Source: Thermoplasmata archaeon | Lineage (GTDB): Archaea > Thermoplasmatota > E2 > UBA202 > DSCA01 | Assembly (NCBI GenBank): GCA_021159125.1 | Contig: JAGGSL010000144.1 | Coordinates: forward strand, 1-13,625 | Length of the DNA stretch: 13,625 nt | Reading direction: 5' to 3' | Shown here: positions 1 to 7,163 of the stretch, piece by piece | Layout: each line of letters opens with the position of its first letter | Numbering within the stretch: position 1 is the first letter of the stretch | Position numbers and translations under genes: made by a program | The notes under the pieces: generated by a model | Seen by the model: the letters and a program-made list of their open reading frames with translations, nothing else | What the model was told of the DNA's origin: nothing | Databases searched by the model: none

Positions 1-145
1 TCAATTCCTTCATTTTTGCAGGCAATTTGCCTTCCCTGTAAACAGAAGAATCGAGAGAGAAGAACCTCTTCGTATCAAGATTTCCCTCCTGCAGAATTTT
101 TTTATTCATGCGCTCTCTGTACTTCTTGAACTCCTCGTATTTCAT
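1..145 (-). CDS. Carboxymuconolactone decarboxylase / AhpD-like protein, N-terminal part (truncated by window edge)
   Basis: Only the first 48 codons lie in the window; the frame is still open at position 1. The peptide starts MKYEEFKKYRERMN and contains RFFSLDS followed by LPAKMKEL. This resembles the N-terminal helices of small archaeal carboxymuconolactone decarboxylase/AhpD-family proteins, which are usually about 110-120 residues with a CxxC redox pair further on. The CxxC region would be outside the window, so the family call rests on recall of the N-terminal pattern alone. The ATG directly follows the TAA of the upstream aglB-like gene with no gap, so the two are probably co-transcribed. 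A weak GAGTGG lies upstream as a possible ribosome binding site. The role, probably peroxidase- or thiol-linked chemistry in the cytoplasm, is inferred from the family. Confidence 0.6.
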   Translation of the reverse strand, partial: MKYEEFKKYRERMNKKILQEGNLDTKRFFSLDSSVYREGKLPAKMKEL

Positions 146-3100
146 TTATCCACTCTTCGATAGCTTTATATCAAGAGTCTTTGTACGGTCACCTATGTTC
201 AGCTTAAGCGTGCCGCTGTACATGTATGTGGTTGTTTGATTTACCTGATAGTTGACCTCAACAGAGTATACCGCCGGGTATAGCTGCACACTGTAATACC
301 CTGTTTCATTTGATGTTGCTGTGAAATTCTTTGCATTTTCGTCATAAGAAGATGAAACTGTGAATGTTATTGATGCTCCTGAAATATACTCGTTCGCATC
401 CTTCTTTCCATTGCCATTGAAATCATACCATGTTTTTCCGGTGATTGTCACATCTGATAGTGTCATTGAGATATTATGCACAGATGTCTCATTTGGCTTA
501 ACCGCAACCTGCTTATCTCCTGTTACGATATAACCGCTCTTTGTGGCATTAATCTGGTACGAATCAGGCAGTAACGAACGAATTTCGTAATGTCCGTTCG
601 AGTTTGTGGTCACCTTCTTACCACCTATCTCAACCTTAACATTTGAAAGCGGTGAATCAACACTTGCATTGTACTTTCCATCTCCATCCTTGTCCCAGTA
701 GGCCATTCCTTCAACTGCTCCCTTCTGTATGTTTATCGTGCCAAGATCACGCTTCCAGGTGGTCGAGCGGCGCATCGCATCATCGTCACTTATCGGGGCC
801 AAATTTCCAGTGCCATTGAAAGTAATCCGCTTTATCACAACACTATTCTGGCCAGCTCCCATTGATATAACGAGCGTTATATTGCCGGCAGGCGCAATCA
901 CGGTAAAATGACCATCTGGGTCTGTTACCACTGCATCATGCGAGATAGCCACGGACTTGCCGTACATTGTTACATTTTTCTGCACTGTCACTATTGCGCC
1001 GCTTATTGCCTCCCCTTCGCTTTTTATCACACCGCTGATTTTTGCCCCTTCATAATACTTCGCTATGACAACGGCAGGGCAGCCAAAGCACAAACTTCCA
1101 CGGGCAAAATAAAGGGATTTGTTTCCGTCCATGGGAGAGACATATTCGGCAACAAAGTGTCTGAGATTGATAGTGGGCCGCATCATCATATACAGGTATT
1201 GGCGGTACTGAGTCTGGTTTTCGAAAAGCTGTTTGGATACAGAGTTACCGAGGTAAGTTCTGTAAACCATGCTGTTATAGAAAGGCGCCTTTCTCACCGT
1301 CTGCGGAGTAAGCTGCCCGACACTCTGCCTCTCCTGCGCCGTCATATTCTTAACTTCGTCAGGTGTGTACTTCTGGCCGCTCTGAGACACATACCACAGC
1401 TTAAAGTAATCATCCTCGCTCGTTTCATAACCAAAGACACCCTTATCCGCCAGAAAAGTAAAGACGTTGAATATGTTGATGTCATAGCCTTCAACGCCAT
1501 AGTATCTTATGCTACGGCCGGTCACATCCTGCATATCGTGATAGAGCCATGTAATATTTTCATCATTAAGTGTGGTGAGTATTTTTGTAGCGTCATGATA
1601 CATTGCATTATCTTCCCGAACATGGTATTTCTTTCCGCCATATTCGGCTCCTATAACCTCTCCGTATGAGGTATTGGCATATCCGGTCGGGTCTTCAAGT
1701 ATCTTCACTATGTCCTCGCTTTCGTTGCCCAGATATTTATTGAAAACGTCCTTCACACCGCTTGAAAGCTTCCCATCGTTATTTTTCATATCTCCTTCTG
1801 CAAGACGTATTATTAGAACTGCAGCAGCTTCCTTCTCGTTTTGCGCAGTATGGAAATTTGCAGCAGGCTCTATGCCGTCCTGGAAGTTGTCCGCCACTGT
1901 GGGATTCTTGGCCATTTCAACGCAGTAAAAGCCATAGTCCCACCATGACAGAAACGCAGGTTTTTCAGTGTTGTTTATGCCTTCCTCCTGATATTTAAGC
2001 CATGAAAAAGCATCCTCCCAGTTCTCTTCAGTATGAACTCCGAGACCGAAAGCACCCAGTTTGTCTGAGTCAAATTTTGCTTTCGTTGGAGGAGGAAGCG
2101 AGGCGTCGATTGCAAGCCAGGCATTCGGCATAAAAAGAAGGAATACGATAAAGGCTGCTCCCAGAACATGCCTTATTTTTACCCCTTTCTTGAGCCCGTA
2201 CCACCCGCCGCCCACGCCTTTTATTGTTTTTATCACGCTTCTAAAATCAAGTTTGTCAACTATAATCCACAAAACCCATCCTCCAAGGATTGCCATGAGG
2301 GGTACAATGTCATTGAGAAAACGTCCTGCTGTGCCGATGAGTTTAATTTCTATTAAAAACCATACTATGAGGGCAAAGTAATACTTTCTTGATTTATTTT
2401 TGTAGTAAAAGTATATCAGCAAAATGAATCCCATCCATCCAAGCCAGTATAGTACAGGCCCGAAAGACATGACATTTCTGCTGAAATCGAAAGTGCTCGC
2501 CTCCGCAATGGTGAGAGAGACCTTATTGCCGTATATCCCGGAACCAAAAATGACATTGGAAATCGCCGTAAACGGTTTAAGCAGGCTGTTCGTGGTATTT
2601 CTTATGACATAAAGGAAGGCAAGACCTGCCGCACCAACGCCGAATATGGACGGAAGTGAAATAATCCATGGGATTTTATTTTTCCCGAGCCACAGATATA
2701 TTGCGCTGAATATTGCAACAGCAATTGAAATGATAAGGGGAACTGTCAGGGAGAAACCATATTTTACCCAGTACAGAGGAAATGCCAGTATATAACCTGT
2801 AAACAAAGCGATGAGAGCGGTGCGCGGAACAGCAGGGTCTATTTTAGAGAATACTATGTCGATAACCATCTGGGCTATGGCGTATACAGCAATGATTGTG
2901 TATATATACTGCGCTGCCACCCAGGTCATCGAGATGGCTGCCACCCCCACACCGGCCATAAACGCAAAAATCGTTGATCGCCTTATATCCTTCTCCTTTA
3001 AGCTAAGAACCATAAACATGATTGTCGTTGTGGTGAGCAAAAGAACGAATGAATCGTGGTCGTAAAGAGAATATGCAGAACCATGGCCAGATGAGAGATG

Positions 3101-3592
3101 TATCGGTATAAGGGCAACAAAAAATGCGCTTAAAATTCCAGCCTTTTTATTGAATACTCTGGAACTGATCATATAAACGGGAATGACAAGAAGCGCGCCG
3201 TAAATGGCTGGCAAAAATTGCATTGCATATCCAAGAGCATCTGTTTCACCCATAAAAGGTGAAAGAATACTGCTGACACCTATTGTCATCATATTGAATA
3301 GCGGAGGTCTTCCACCAGAACGCCCCATGGGATAATTGAGCAGTGGGTCTGTCCCGCCGTGAATTCCTCCCAAATAGGGATAACGGCCTGTCTCAATAGT
3401 TTTCTCTACAAGACGGGCATGATAATAAGGGTCTGGCCCAGCAAGATAAAATTTCTCTGTCAGTGTTTTTCCTTCTTCATTTATTGCCACGCCAGATGTA
3501 TAGTTAAAATACGTATTGAGAAACAATACAAGGAAAAATGCTCCTATCAACAGCGGTACTATCCACTTCTTCATTCTGTTAGTTTTTGCCAT
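146..3592 (-). CDS. aglB: STT3/AglB-type dolichyl-phosphooligosaccharide-protein glycosyltransferase with C-terminal beta-sandwich repeats
   Basis: This 1148-residue protein should transfer a lipid-linked glycan to Asn of N-x-S/T sequons on the outer face of the membrane. The signature WWDYG is at 550-554. Other expected active-site residues are visible: D54 in GPDPYYHAR (first acidic motif), D178 and D180 in YDHDSF (second acidic motif), and TIAE at 361-364, matching the archaeal TIxE loop. D667 and K670 may be a divergent DK motif. The first 500 residues are largely transmembrane, about 12-13 segments. After about 850 there are three carboxypeptidase-regulatory or SdrD-B-like modules (about 851-935, 958-1045, 1048-1140). 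Two of them open with calcium-loop-like acidic strings (D967/D969/D971; D1057/N1059/N1061/D1065). At 1148 residues it is longer than many AglB proteins because of this tail. It has its own TATA element at about 3624-3634, so it is probably transcribed separately from the upstream operon. Confidence 0.93.
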   Translation of the reverse strand: MAKTNRMKKWIVPLLIGAFFLVLFLNTYFNYTSGVAINEEGKTLTEKFYLAGPDPYYHARLVEKTIETGRYPYLGGIHGGTDPLLNYPMGRSGGRPPLFNMMTIGVSSILSPFMGETDALGYAMQFLPAIYGALLVIPVYMISSRVFNKKAGILSAFFVALIPIHLSSGHGSAYSLYDHDSFVLLLTTTTIMFMVLSLKEKDIRRSTIFAFMAGVGVAAISMTWVAAQYIYTIIAVYAIAQMVIDIVFSKIDPAVPRTALIALFTGYILAFPLYWVKYGFSLTVPLIISIAVAIFSAIYLWLGKNKIPWIISLPSIFGVGAAGLAFLYVIRNTTNSLLKPFTAISNVIFGSGIYGNKVSLTIAEASTFDFSRNVMSFGPVLYWLGWMGFILLIYFYYKNKSRKYYFALIVWFLIEIKLIGTAGRFLNDIVPLMAILGGWVLWIIVDKLDFRSVIKTIKGVGGGWYGLKKGVKIRHVLGAAFIVFLLFMPNAWLAIDASLPPPTKAKFDSDKLGAFGLGVHTEENWEDAFSWLKYQEEGINNTEKPAFLSWWDYGFYCVEMAKNPTVADNFQDGIEPAANFHTAQNEKEAAAVLIIRLAEGDMKNNDGKLSSGVKDVFNKYLGNESEDIVKILEDPTGYANTSYGEVIGAEYGGKKYHVREDNAMYHDATKILTTLNDENITWLYHDMQDVTGRSIRYYGVEGYDINIFNVFTFLADKGVFGYETSEDDYFKLWYVSQSGQKYTPDEVKNMTAQERQSVGQLTPQTVRKAPFYNSMVYRTYLGNSVSKQLFENQTQYRQYLYMMMRPTINLRHFVAEYVSPMDGNKSLYFARGSLCFGCPAVVIAKYYEGAKISGVIKSEGEAISGAIVTVQKNVTMYGKSVAISHDAVVTDPDGHFTVIAPAGNITLVISMGAGQNSVVIKRITFNGTGNLAPISDDDAMRRSTTWKRDLGTINIQKGAVEGMAYWDKDGDGKYNASVDSPLSNVKVEIGGKKVTTNSNGHYEIRSLLPDSYQINATKSGYIVTGDKQVAVKPNETSVHNISMTLSDVTITGKTWYDFNGNGKKDANEYISGASITFTVSSSYDENAKNFTATSNETGYYSVQLYPAVYSVEVNYQVNQTTTYMYSGTLKLNIGDRTKTLDIKLSKSG

Positions 3593-3658
3593 GCTTTCAC
3601 TTGGTGGGTAAATAGACTGGTAAATAAATATTTTATCATGCGTAACCAGGCAACATAA
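3593..3658 (-). promoter_or_regulatory. Promoter region of the aglB-like gene
   Basis: This 66-base gap separates the last gene of the Mbx-type operon from aglB. On the minus strand an AT-rich AAATATTTA stretch at about 3624-3634 is a plausible TATA box. Transcription would start roughly 25 bases further on, near 3603, leaving an mRNA leader of about 10 bases. There is no strong Shine-Dalgarno sequence before the ATG at 3592. I see no clear hairpin plus T-run terminator for the upstream operon, so some read-through is possible. Confidence 0.5.
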
Positions 3659-4123
3659 TCAAAATTTTTCTTTATATTCATCAGCATCAAAAATGACCTT
3701 GTCGAGCTCAACGGTATAATCCTCATTTTTTGTGACCAGCTGGGTTGGCATGAATTTATAATCATGCTTATCTGTGCTTACAAGTTTGAAATTAGGCGTG
3801 AGATGCAAAGATTTTGTGGGGCATATATCTGTGCATAACCCGCAGAAGCAACATCTCCCGTAATCCACCACCGGCCTGATGTTCTTCCCTTTTTTTCCCT
3901 CCAGCTCCGGTATTTCCTCGTAAGTGATGGCATCGTTCATGCATATCTGCCCGCACATCCTGCAGCCAATGCACTTCTCCAGGTCATTTGAATGAAAACC
4001 TCTCAATTTATCTGTAGGCAGCTTTTTTCCTTCCATATCATGGTGCTCCTGCGCAGGATACCTTATAGTATGGGGCTTTTTTGCAAGATGCTTCCATGCC
4101 TTTAACGGCTTTAATATGCTCAT
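3659..4123 (-). CDS. mbxN: MbxN/NuoI-like 2x[4Fe-4S] ferredoxin subunit
   Basis: A 154-residue polyferredoxin-like subunit that should carry electrons from external ferredoxin to the MbxJ cluster. Two complete CxxCxxCxxxC motifs are visible: C51, C54, C57, C61, and C91, C94, C97, C101, with one extra Cys at 92. Each motif ends with four cysteines appropriate for a [4Fe-4S] cluster, as in NuoI, EchF and MbhN. The N-terminus lacks a transmembrane helix but has a basic stretch suited to membrane docking. It is the last gene of the operon. It starts three bases after the MbxL stop, and its ribosome binding site (GAGAGGTGA) overlaps that stop codon. No terminator is obvious downstream. Complex I subunit I is the main alternative name; the neighbouring genes decide in favour of Mbx. 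Confidence 0.93.
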   Translation of the reverse strand: MSILKPLKAWKHLAKKPHTIRYPAQEHHDMEGKKLPTDKLRGFHSNDLEKCIGCRMCGQICMNDAITYEEIPELEGKKGKNIRPVVDYGRCCFCGLCTDICPTKSLHLTPNFKLVSTDKHDYKFMPTQLVTKNEDYTVELDKVIFDADEYKEKF

Positions 4124-4126
4124 TTT

Positions 4127-5254
4127 TCACCTCTCAATATCCGGAGGACAAACGTCCAGGCTGAATAAAATCTGGGATACATCAGCTATGTTTGCTCCTT
4201 TCAGTATTGTTTCCGCAACATTTATTCCATGAGTATAGCTCGGTCCCCTAACATGAATTCTAACCGGCTTGGAGCTGCCGTCACTAACCACAAAGTAACC
4301 ATACTCACCTTTGCTGCTCTCAACTCTGCTGAAGGCGTAGCCGGCCGGCGCTTTCCACTTCAACCAGTTCGGATGCTTCAATATATGTTCTCCTTCCGGC
4401 ATTTTTTTCAAAGCCTGCCTTACCATTGATATGCTCTGGTCTATCTCCAGCCTTCTTACCACTATTCTTGTATATGCATCACATCCGTCTGAAATAACTT
4501 CGAAGTCACCGAGCTCCGGATACTTCACAACTTCAAAATCCATATCGCCATATGCGGCATAGGGCTCAAGTTTTCTTACATCGTATCCATACCCGCATGC
4601 TCTCAGATTCGGGCCTGTGACACCCCACTCTATCGCCCTATTTTTTGGAATTTTACCAATACCTGCAGCCCTGTCAAAAAACACCCTGTTTCTGAAAAAC
4701 ACATCGTCATACAACTTCAGCCTTTTTTCTATATATGAGAGGGTTTTTTCTATTAAGTCAGGCAGCCCCTCGGGCATATCCCATCTAACTCCGCCTGGCC
4801 ATATGTATATGTGGTAAACTCTTGCTCCTGTGAGCTGCTCGAATATGTCGAGGATGTAATCTCTGTCGCCAAGAGTCCACTGAGGAAGGGTATATATCCC
4901 AAGACTGCCGGCATAACTTCCAATGCTCATCAGATATGCTGCTATTCTCGCAAGTTCGAGGACAATGACCCTTATATAGCTCGCTCTATCAGGCACTTCC
5001 CAATCCATTAACTGCTCGACTGCCATTGCATATGCCATCTCGTTCACATCTGGTTCTGGTACGCATATCCTGCAGACCAATGGCACGTTCTGCATCCACC
5101 CGCGGGATTCCATCAGCTTTTCAAATCCGCGATGGAGGTAACCGACGTTGCATTCCGCCTTTGTGACAATATCGCCGTCCACCCACAAATGGTACATCAT
5201 GTTGCCTGTCACTCCAGGATGCTGCGGCCCAATGAAAAGCTCATATTCCTTCAT
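4127..5254 (-). CDS. mbxL: MbxL/NuoD-like large (catalytic-type) subunit with incomplete [NiFe] ligand set
   Basis: A 375-residue member of the [NiFe]-hydrogenase large subunit/NuoD family. The N-terminus has the family GPQHPG motif (H12) and HRGFEKLMESR at 41-51. The first metal-ligand motif is present as CRIC at 61-64, aligned with the CGIC of hydrogenases. At the C-terminus the hydrogenase DPCxxC is replaced by DVCPPD: C369 is kept but the last ligand is Asp at 372. Hydrogenases need all four Cys and NuoD proteins have none, so this is an intermediate state of the kind reported for MBX complexes, which lack a full cysteine set. There is also no C-terminal extension of the kind that is cleaved during [NiFe] maturation. 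The start at 5254 follows a strong GGAGGAGG and overlaps the MbxK end by 14 bases. Its real acceptor cannot be read from sequence; polysulfide is the MBX precedent. Confidence 0.92.
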   Translation of the reverse strand: MKEYELFIGPQHPGVTGNMMYHLWVDGDIVTKAECNVGYLHRGFEKLMESRGWMQNVPLVCRICVPEPDVNEMAYAMAVEQLMDWEVPDRASYIRVIVLELARIAAYLMSIGSYAGSLGIYTLPQWTLGDRDYILDIFEQLTGARVYHIYIWPGGVRWDMPEGLPDLIEKTLSYIEKRLKLYDDVFFRNRVFFDRAAGIGKIPKNRAIEWGVTGPNLRACGYGYDVRKLEPYAAYGDMDFEVVKYPELGDFEVISDGCDAYTRIVVRRLEIDQSISMVRQALKKMPEGEHILKHPNWLKWKAPAGYAFSRVESSKGEYGYFVVSDGSSKPVRIHVRGPSYTHGINVAETILKGANIADVSQILFSLDVCPPDIER

Positions 5255-5711
5255 CTTCCTCCTCCTTTATCTCAGGTATGCTGTCAAACACATCCTCTGC
5301 AAACTTTTTCGAATCAAAATCCTTCCTCATGGGCGGCATGTCATGCCATCCCTCAAGCATGAAAGGTGTGAGGCGGTTATTGCCTTCAAAATCGACCCCA
5401 TACATTTCATGGATTTCCCTCTCATACGTTTCTATCTGGGGAAACAATTCATGCATTGAACTCATAGATGGGTTGTCTCTTGGTAAAATTATAGAAACCA
5501 TAACATGCTCTTTGTGCTCGTAACTCCACAGATGGTAAACAAGTTCAAATTCATTGTTATCAATCCAGTCAACGCATGAAAGCATTACGAAGTGGTCAAA
5601 ACCATTTTCCTTCAATTTTTTTATTATGCTGCTCGCCTCCTCCTTATCTGATTTGATATATGCCCTTCCGTGCATCTCCTCGCCTTTCCCTATCAGCTCA
5701 AGCGCCTTCAT
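5241..5711 (-). CDS. mbxK: MbxK/NuoC-like 30 kDa subunit
   Basis: This 156-residue subunit belongs to the respiratory-chain 30 kDa (NuoC) family. It packs against the large subunit in the hydrophilic arm and carries no cofactor. The family signature is clear: YEREIHEMYGVDF at about 96-108, then GNNRLTPFMLEGW and PPMRKDF up to about 132. The reading frame is open further upstream, but the ATG at 5711 is chosen because GAGGGAG precedes it at good spacing and the protein then begins right at the conserved fold. With this start it overlaps MbxJ by 14 bases. The tail is strongly acidic (EIKEEEDEG). The length suits single NuoC-type subunits rather than NuoCD fusions. Confidence 0.92.
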   Translation of the reverse strand: MKALELIGKGEEMHGRAYIKSDKEEASSIIKKLKENGFDHFVMLSCVDWIDNNEFELVYHLWSYEHKEHVMVSIILPRDNPSMSSMHELFPQIETYEREIHEMYGVDFEGNNRLTPFMLEGWHDMPPMRKDFDSKKFAEDVFDSIPEIKEEEDEGI

Positions 5712-6228
5712 CTTTCTCCCTCTCAAAATTAAAAGCCATTTTCTGGTTTCTTTTATACTGCTCGTAATATTTCTGATACTTTTCCCATCCTCTTGCTTTG
5801 CCCTCATCAATGAGTTTCATCAATTCAAGAAAGGCATTCATCACACCCTCAGGACGGGGCATGCATCCTCCGACATAAACATCCACAGGCAGATACCTGT
5901 CCAGCCTTTTTACCGTATTGTATGAATCCCAGTACATTCCCCCATTTATCGGACATGAACCGAATGATATCACATATTTGGGCGATTGCATCTGCTCATA
6001 TACATTCACAACCCTCTTCAGCGTTTTAACTGTAAGATAGCCGGTAATGAGCAAAACATCTGCCTGGCGAGGTGTTGCCATCGGCCCCATCCCGAACCGT
6101 TCCATGTCATAGCGGGAGGTCATCACAGGCGGCAGCTCGATGGCGCCGCAACCCGTGCAGAAATGAACCATCCAGAGCGACTTTCTGCTTGCAATTCTGG
6201 AAATTTTATTCCAATCTTCGTATTTCAT
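5698..6228 (-). CDS. mbxJ: MbxJ/NuoB-like [4Fe-4S] small subunit
   Basis: A 176-residue NuoB/hydrogenase small-subunit homologue that holds the [4Fe-4S] cluster closest to the large-subunit active site. The four ligand cysteines are present. With the start used here they are C24 and C27 (FCTGCG), C92 (GSCPINGG) and C122 (GGCMPRPEG). The CxxC spacing of the first pair is hydrogenase-like; bacterial complex I NuoB has tandem CC. In MBX/MBS this cluster has been proposed as the site of sulfane sulfur reduction, so it may be functionally central here. An in-frame ATG at 6252 would add eight residues, but the ATG at 6228 has GGTGAT just upstream and forms an ATGA overlap with the MbxM stop, so it is preferred. 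The C-terminal 30 residues are highly charged. Confidence 0.93.
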   Translation of the reverse strand: MKYEDWNKISRIASRKSLWMVHFCTGCGAIELPPVMTSRYDMERFGMGPMATPRQADVLLITGYLTVKTLKRVVNVYEQMQSPKYVISFGSCPINGGMYWDSYNTVKRLDRYLPVDVYVGGCMPRPEGVMNAFLELMKLIDEGKARGWEKYQKYYEQYKRNQKMAFNFEREKDEGA

Positions 6229-7163
6229 GATATCACCATCAAATAAACCCATATGAGGGAAATGAAAGCAAGTAAGGCCTCATATTTCCAGTAAAATTTG
6301 AATGCCTGCTCTATACGGAAACGGGGAAATGATGTATTTATCAAAAGCGAGAGAGTGAATACCAGGAATATCAGTATGAACCATACTGCAAAGTTTGCAA
6401 GATAAGCCAAAACGCTGCCGTCATGCATGACAACTCCCCCTCCGAGGAAAAGGTCAACAAACAGCGTTGTATAAGCAACTATTGTCCCTGCCTTGTAAAT
6501 CATCAATGCCCCGAGATGCTTGCCGCCGAATTCGGCCATGGGCCCGCTTGCTATCTCGTGCGGAGCAGTGGGAATGTCAAAAGGTGCTTCCATGAGCATT
6601 CCCTGAAGCGCCATGTCTGCCACCGCAGCTGCCAGCACAAATGGAGGAATCATTATTGCCCATTTTGCATGCTGCATTTCAACAATCTGCGCAATCGAGG
6701 ATGTGTCGTAATATATCATCAAAGCTATCAGTGTGATTACAAAAGGCAGTTCGTAGGAGAGCATCATGACAAGAGCCCTCATAACACCGATTGCAGCGTT
6801 CGGATTGCCTGATGCTCCTGCTCCGAGAGCGAAACCAAGGGCAGGGATGGCAAGAAGATATAAAACAAGAAAAGCATCTCCTTCCATGCTTAGCAGTTTT
6901 ACGCCCCCTATGGGAAGAAAAAGGATGGTAAGCATGATGCCTGTCATGGAAAATAGTAACGCAAGGTCGTAAATCCAGCCATGGCTTATATTTGTCTTCT
7001 TTGTCAAAAGTTTTGCTATGTCTATGAAGCCCTGATAAACTGGAGGACCTACTCTGTTGTGAACCCTTGCAACTATTTTTCTTCCCACTCCCATGAATAG
7101 AATGCCAACGAACATTGCAATTGTCGTGTATAATGCAATCACGGCGATTTTTTCAACTACCAT
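6225..7163 (-). CDS. mbxM: MbxM/NuoH-like membrane subunit
   Basis: A 312-residue, eight-helix membrane protein of the NuoH/EchB/MbhM family, which links the hydrophilic arm to the ion-pumping arm. Conserved segments are ARVHNRVGPPVYQGF at about 32-46, a membrane glutamate in LSYELP (E138), EAPFDIPTAPHEI at about 192-204 and the PMAEFGG acidic loop near 208-214. The third segment matches the EAPFDxPEAE motif of NuoH, with Ala-Pro-His in place of one acidic position. An in-frame GTG at 7172 could add three residues. The ATG at 7163 is chosen because GGGGTGG precedes it. It overlaps the MbxH' end by seven bases. Its location between H' and J is characteristic of MBX; in MBH clusters the M gene follows L. 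Confidence 0.92.
   Translation of the reverse strand: MVVEKIAVIALYTTIAMFVGILFMGVGRKIVARVHNRVGPPVYQGFIDIAKLLTKKTNISHGWIYDLALLFSMTGIMLTILFLPIGGVKLLSMEGDAFLVLYLLAIPALGFALGAGASGNPNAAIGVMRALVMMLSYELPFVITLIALMIYYDTSSIAQIVEMQHAKWAIMIPPFVLAAAVADMALQGMLMEAPFDIPTAPHEIASGPMAEFGGKHLGALMIYKAGTIVAYTTLFVDLFLGGGVVMHDGSVLAYLANFAVWFILIFLVFTLSLLINTSFPRFRIEQAFKFYWKYEALLAFISLIWVYLMVIS

Noticed and set aside
908..1669. Plus-strand open frame of about 250 codons antisense to the aglB-like gene
   Set aside because: It is His/Cys/Ile-rich with no domain pattern, and the opposite strand carries a well-supported AglB including the WWDYG region.
3593..3658. Intrinsic terminator after mbxN
   Set aside because: No stable hairpin followed by a T-run could be found by eye; only an AT-rich stretch better explained as the aglB TATA box.
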